From the NCBI GenBank assembly GCA_049699975.1, contig JBNAWB010000152.1:1-8988 (forward strand): 8,988 nt of DNA. The letters are read 5' to 3'. Source of the stretch: CAZAGD01 sp049699975. GTDB taxonomy: Bacteria; Desulfobacterota; SM23-61. Positions 5,785 through 8,988 of this stretch are shown here, piece after piece. How positions within the stretch are numbered: the first letter of the stretch is position 1; each line of letters begins with the position of its first letter. The position numbers and the translations under genes were made by a program. The notes below the pieces were generated by a model. The model was given only the letters and a program-made list of their open reading frames with translations. It was not told where the DNA came from and did not search any database.

Positions 5785-8006
5785 GCCGCAGAGATCCTTA
5801 CCATAACATCTTCCATTAAGGCTGACATTCCCGGACAGCCAACTTTTAACTGATCAGCAATGCTCATATTGGGAATAAGGTCACCGTCATTAGCGCCCAT
5901 TCCTTTAGCTACATTCAGTCCTTGGCTCCAGTGGCCAAAGCCATGATCTACTGCTATACAATCAGGGCGAATTCCCTCTGTGTAACTGACTTTGACCTTT
6001 ATCTTGCCCACTGGTGACTCAATCCAGGCATAACCCAAATTTTTTATGCCATGTTTTTTGGCTGTCTCTGGATGAATGGACACGCAGTTCTCGGGACAAA
6101 ATTCGGCTAAGATAGGGTCATTTTGGCTTTGGGACATGCGCTCCCAAGGTTTGCGCCAAATTAAAAGATGGAATGGAAATTTATCGGTTTTGGCCGCCCG
6201 GGGAGGCTTCCAGGTAGGCAAAGGATCATAACCATTTTTCTCCAAGACTGTCGCGTATAGCTCAATCTTCTTGGAAGGAGTGCCAAATTCAGTCTTGGGT
6301 TGAAACTCTTTAGGCTTTCCCCATAGTCCGTCGTTTCCTCTGATTTCTTCAAGGCTTGTCCCTAAGGCTTCTAACTGGGCTTTAAGAAGTCCCTTACCAT
6401 CCATCCCTTCAGGTACATATTGCCCGAGACCCATTTTTTTAAGCAACGTCAAGGCAATACTCCCAAAGCTCTTGGTATCGTAAAGAGCTGGAACTGCCTC
6501 TCTTAAGGCCACTTGGGGATACATGGCGTGGTATTCTCTGGCTACCAAACCTGTATTCTCATAGAAAGTATTATCTGGCAAAACCACATCAGCAAGTTGG
6601 ACGATTTCGGTAGGCAATATGTCATGAACCACGATAAAATCCAGTGTCTTTAAGGCTTCCACTAATCTATTAGGGTTAGGGAAAGCCAAGAGGTTATGCT
6701 TGCTAAAAAAAGCTGCTTTAACCGGATAAGGGTCTTTGGCTAAGATTCCCTCAGCCAGAGTGCTGAAAGATCCTTTATTGGTAGGATAAAGGACCGGAAA
6801 TTTTTCCAGACCATCAATGCGCGGTCCCTTAACGGTATCGGGATAATCTGGAAATTTCCATATTTCATTTAATTCTGGAAATTTAGGTTTGCGATCCAAG
6901 ATGTGGCCACCAGGCCGATCAATACTGCCCACAAGGGCATCCATGATAATGAAGCATTGCGCCGTCTTCCAAGAATTAGCGTAGTTAGGGCCACCAGCAT
7001 CCCTTTTATGAGAAGCTACTACGGCCGGCCTGGTTTTGGCAAACTCGCGCGCAATGCGCGCAATTGTTTCGGCGGGAACTTCAGAGATTGAAGCTGCCCA
7101 TTCGGGGGTGTATTCTTGCACTGCTTTTTTTAGCTGCTCAAAGCCAGTTGTATAATTAGCAATAAAATCTTTGTCGTAAAGCTCCTCATTGATGATGGTG
7201 CGGATCATGGCCAGAAGTACGGCCAAATCAGTGCCTGGCTTGATGGGAATCCATTCGTCCGCGCGGGCGGCCGTGATGGACATGCGGGGATCAAAGACGA
7301 CCAATTTAGCTCCTTTAGCCCGGGCCTGATTAATAGCCCTACCCCAGTGGTTTTTGGATTTTCCCGCACCATCCCATCCGAAAGCTAAAATATATTTAGA
7401 ATGCTCATAATCAGCCGTCCAAGACCTTCCTTTGCCCGTCACCATAGCCCGCCAAACAACTTCATGAGAGCTATAACAGGTATTATTGTGAGAAATATGA
7501 TTCGGTGTGCCAATGGCCTTGGCAAAATGCTTTTGCCAGGTCTGAGGGCGACAAACAAGAACAATGGCTTGGGGCCCATCTTTTTCTCTAATCTCTTTTA
7601 GTTTGCCCGCGACTAGATTTAAAGCTTCCTCCCAAGAAATTTTTACCCACTTGGGATCCTCCCCAATTCCTTTCTTGGGATTTGTCCGTTTCATGGGGAA
7701 TTTGAGGCGGTCCGGATCGTATAAAAGACGAATTCCTGATAACCCACGCACACATAATTTCCCTTCCGCTACTTGGTCTTTGGGGTTTCCTCTTAAAGCG
7801 ACAACCCGTCCTGCCCGCATATAAGTGAGATAGGCGCAGCCCATGGAGCATACATCGCACACTCCGTAAAGAATCTTGTCTTCTTGGGCAGCCCAGACCG
7901 GAGGGGTGGTTTTAAAAGCTGATATCCCCCCACTTAAGAGAGCGGAACTTCCAGCTAATCCTAATTTAAGAAAATTACGACGTGAAATCCCATTTTTAAT
8001 GCTCAT
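5781..8006 (-). CDS. Tat-exported molybdopterin oxidoreductase catalytic subunit (DMSO reductase superfamily; substrate uncertain)
   Basis: The 741-residue protein begins with a twin-arginine signal (SRRNFLKLG at 8-16, hydrophobic stretch, Ala-Ala near 40), so it acts outside the membrane. A [4Fe-4S] site follows at C50-x2-C53-x3-C57-x27-C85. The molybdenum-ligand region reads GTPN-HISHNNTCYSS, with C177 (codon TGT, not TGA) the likely Mo ligand. Formate dehydrogenases have Sec or Cys followed directly by His; here Tyr follows, which looks more like polysulfide, thiosulfate or tetrathionate reductase-type enzymes. Substrate is therefore left open despite the FdnI-type partner. The start at 8006 has GAGGAGAGG upstream; an in-frame ATG at 8054 would place 16 extra residues before the Tat signal and is rejected. 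It heads a four-gene operon with its chaperone, iron-sulfur and cytochrome b subunits. The C-terminal region (about 620 onward) resembles the molydopterin-dinucleotide binding domain of the family. Confidence 0.92.
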   Translation of the reverse strand: MSIKNGISRRNFLKLGLAGSSALLSGGISAFKTTPPVWAAQEDKILYGVCDVCSMGCAYLTYMRAGRVVALRGNPKDQVAEGKLCVRGLSGIRLLYDPDRLKFPMKRTNPKKGIGEDPKWVKISWEEALNLVAGKLKEIREKDGPQAIVLVCRPQTWQKHFAKAIGTPNHISHNNTCYSSHEVVWRAMVTGKGRSWTADYEHSKYILAFGWDGAGKSKNHWGRAINQARAKGAKLVVFDPRMSITAARADEWIPIKPGTDLAVLLAMIRTIINEELYDKDFIANYTTGFEQLKKAVQEYTPEWAASISEVPAETIARIAREFAKTRPAVVASHKRDAGGPNYANSWKTAQCFIIMDALVGSIDRPGGHILDRKPKFPELNEIWKFPDYPDTVKGPRIDGLEKFPVLYPTNKGSFSTLAEGILAKDPYPVKAAFFSKHNLLAFPNPNRLVEALKTLDFIVVHDILPTEIVQLADVVLPDNTFYENTGLVAREYHAMYPQVALREAVPALYDTKSFGSIALTLLKKMGLGQYVPEGMDGKGLLKAQLEALGTSLEEIRGNDGLWGKPKEFQPKTEFGTPSKKIELYATVLEKNGYDPLPTWKPPRAAKTDKFPFHLLIWRKPWERMSQSQNDPILAEFCPENCVSIHPETAKKHGIKNLGYAWIESPVGKIKVKVSYTEGIRPDCIAVDHGFGHWSQGLNVAKGMGANDGDLIPNMSIADQLKVGCPGMSALMEDVMVRISAA

Positions 8007-8088
8007 TGCTCTATCCTCTCCTCTTTTTAGTAATGGAAAAAATCTGCTTGCCAAACTTTAATGGGCATTTTAGGCTCTATTTGCTAAA

Positions 8089-8158
8089 GCCCTTTAGGGA
8101 ACAACCAAAAATTGCTTTTCTTCTTGCCCGAAAAGTTATCATGGCGATCCTAAAGGGC
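8089..8158. promoter_or_regulatory. 10-bp inverted repeat upstream of the molybdoenzyme operon (possible operator)
   Basis: GCCCTTTAGG at 8089-8098 is exactly mirrored by CCTAAAGGGC at 8149-8158, with a 50-bp centre. It lies 83-152 bp upstream of the catalytic-subunit start, where a promoter or regulator site is expected. The left arm is itself nearly palindromic (CCCTTTAGGG, 8090-8099). A convincing -10/-35 or -12/-24 promoter could not be picked out by eye. Chance or decayed repeat sequence is possible. Confidence 0.3.
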
Positions 8159-8216
8159 ATGGCCATCTATGGTTTATTTAATTTTTGGAGAAAGGTAAAC
8201 AGCAGGTTCAAAAAGA

Positions 8217-8519
8217 TCAACAGCGCAAGGGGGTGAAACTCAAAGAATTGAAAATTATTAAGAGCAAAGGTTTTAAATAAATAATTTCGCTTATTGAAAA
8301 ATTCTCAATAAAAGAAAGGAGATATTCTACCGCCCCCTCGTTAAGATTTAAGGAGGAGGTTAAGCTTTTGGAAGAGCAGGGACCAGAATTATTCAGATTT
8401 GTGGAATAGAAGGGATTGCAAATAGAAGGCACTCGACTGGCAAAAGCAAAAGGAACCGCAAGGGAAAAGATTAAAACCAGCGCCCAGATAATAAGCTTAT
8501 TTATTTTTCTTGGCGGCAT
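8217..8519 (-). CDS. Doubtful small ORF with a signal-peptide-like N-terminus
   Basis: I do not recognise this 100-residue reading frame. Residues 1-27 form a good-looking signal peptide: basic MPPRKINK, a hydrophobic core, then AFA-S. AAAGGG lies about eight bases upstream of the ATG at 8519. The remainder is rich in Ser, Asn and Leu with three cysteines and shows no known motif, which is also what antisense of a Lys/Glu-rich frame looks like. Indeed the + strand frame 8281-8676 is open for over 130 codons except for one TAG at 8407-8409 and reads like ordinary charged protein (for example FKEEVKLLEEQGPELFRF, 8347-8400). A broken + strand gene is thus an equally valid explanation, and both may be spurious. 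If real, it would be transcribed towards the molybdoenzyme operon, ending 210 bp before it. Confidence 0.22.
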   Translation of the reverse strand: MPPRKINKLIIWALVLIFSLAVPFAFASRVPSICNPFYSTNLNNSGPCSSKSLTSSLNLNEGAVEYLLSFIENFSISEIIYLKPLLLIIFNSLSFTPLRC

Positions 8520-8552
8520 TAAATACCCTTTTAAACTTAAAATTCCAGGCAA

Positions 8553-8988
8553 CCCTTACCACCTTTTCCTATTTATTGTAAAGAATATATATATGAATCT
8601 ACCTTGTCAAGAATTTTTTTTTGCGAGATTTCGTAATCCTTTTAATTTTTGCCTACACCTCTGCTCTTTGGAATAAGCTTTGATACTCCTCAGCGCGGCA
8701 GAGGCGCAACCAAAAATTTATTTCTCGCAGAGCCCACAAAGAACACAGGGGAAAATATTTTTTATAAAAAATTATACAGCCCCTTCTTTGGGCACTCGAC
8801 AAGCTCTGGGAAAATTGCTTTTTTCCCCAATAAAATTTTAAGAATTGGCAAGTATGTAGTACAGAGATTTTTATAATTCAAAAATTTTTAAATTACCTTA
8901 TTTTCTGCATAAATTCGCCACTGCATCACTTCTCTACGGCAGCACTTCTTTTCGATTTTCCCTCTGCGCTCTGCGCTTAGCGCTTTGC
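8553..8988. other. AT-rich intergenic stretch with degenerate dispersed repeats, no gene seen
   Basis: No protein or RNA gene is recognisable here. The segment at about 8692-8752 (GCGCGGCAGAGGCGCAACC, then TTTCTCGCAGAG and ACAAAGAACACAGGG) and the opposite-orientation segment at about 8968-8988 (CTCTGCGCTCTGCGC) resemble the wordy 'CTCTGCG / CTTTGCG' repeats that litter intergenic DNA of many anaerobic proteobacteria; this resemblance is from memory. CACTCGACAAGCTCTGGG at 8792-8809 resembles another common intergenic repeat (TTCGACAAGCTCAGG). The stretch is probably decayed repeat DNA. Confidence 0.4.

Noticed and set aside
7476..7478. Selenocysteine at the molybdenum-ligand position of the catalytic subunit.
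   Set aside because: The codon is TGT (Cys177), and no in-frame TGA occurs in the gene.
8553..8988. A tRNA, selC or CRISPR array in the right-end spacer.
   Set aside because: No cloverleaf with a T-loop GTTCRA pattern and acceptor pairing was found by eye, and no regularly spaced repeats are present.

Overview
The window looks like chromosomal DNA of a strictly anaerobic, respiratory bacterium. The evidence is a ferredoxin-dependent 2-oxoacid oxidoreductase, a Tat-exported molybdoenzyme with a membrane cytochrome b, a multiheme c-type cytochrome, and an in-frame UGA best read as selenocysteine. The gene set and intergenic repeat style suggest Desulfobacterota or a similar lineage; this is inference, since no marker gene is present.

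Positions 1-1145 (+ strand) hold the end of a 2-oxoacid:ferredoxin oxidoreductase operon: the beta (TPP) subunit and a small two-cluster ferredoxin/delta subunit. The alpha subunit is presumably just off the left edge. Everything from 8006 down to 1180 lies on the - strand and converges on this operon with only 34 bp between the stop codons.

The - strand block begins with a compact four-gene operon (8006-3677). In order it encodes a molybdopterin catalytic subunit with a Tat signal, a TorD-like chaperone, a four-cluster iron-sulfur subunit with a C-terminal membrane anchor, and a four-helix diheme cytochrome b of the FdnI type. The architecture is that of formate dehydrogenase N, but the catalytic subunit has a Thr-Cys-Tyr-Ser active-site loop rather than the Sec/Cys-His pair of formate dehydrogenases, so the substrate is open. 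After a 214-256 bp spacer with inverted repeats comes a membrane-anchored DsbA-like thiol oxidoreductase (CPPC), then a cluster of GC-rich palindromes.

The most interesting gene is at 2598-1180. Read naively it is broken by a TGA at codon 47 and looks like a 399-residue ORF without a signal peptide. Read through, it is a 472-residue secreted protein: signal peptide, an EPCG-U motif followed by GGLARR, a UshA-like metallophosphatase-type domain, and a C-terminal tetraheme cytochrome c554-like domain. A hairpin of bacterial SECIS geometry starts 12 nt after the UGA. The gene is therefore predicted to encode a periplasmic selenoprotein cytochrome with a Cys-Gly-Sec redox motif.

The right end (8055-8988) has no recognisable gene. 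It holds a weak secreted-protein ORF, a 10-bp inverted repeat upstream of the molybdoenzyme operon, and degenerate dispersed-repeat sequence.
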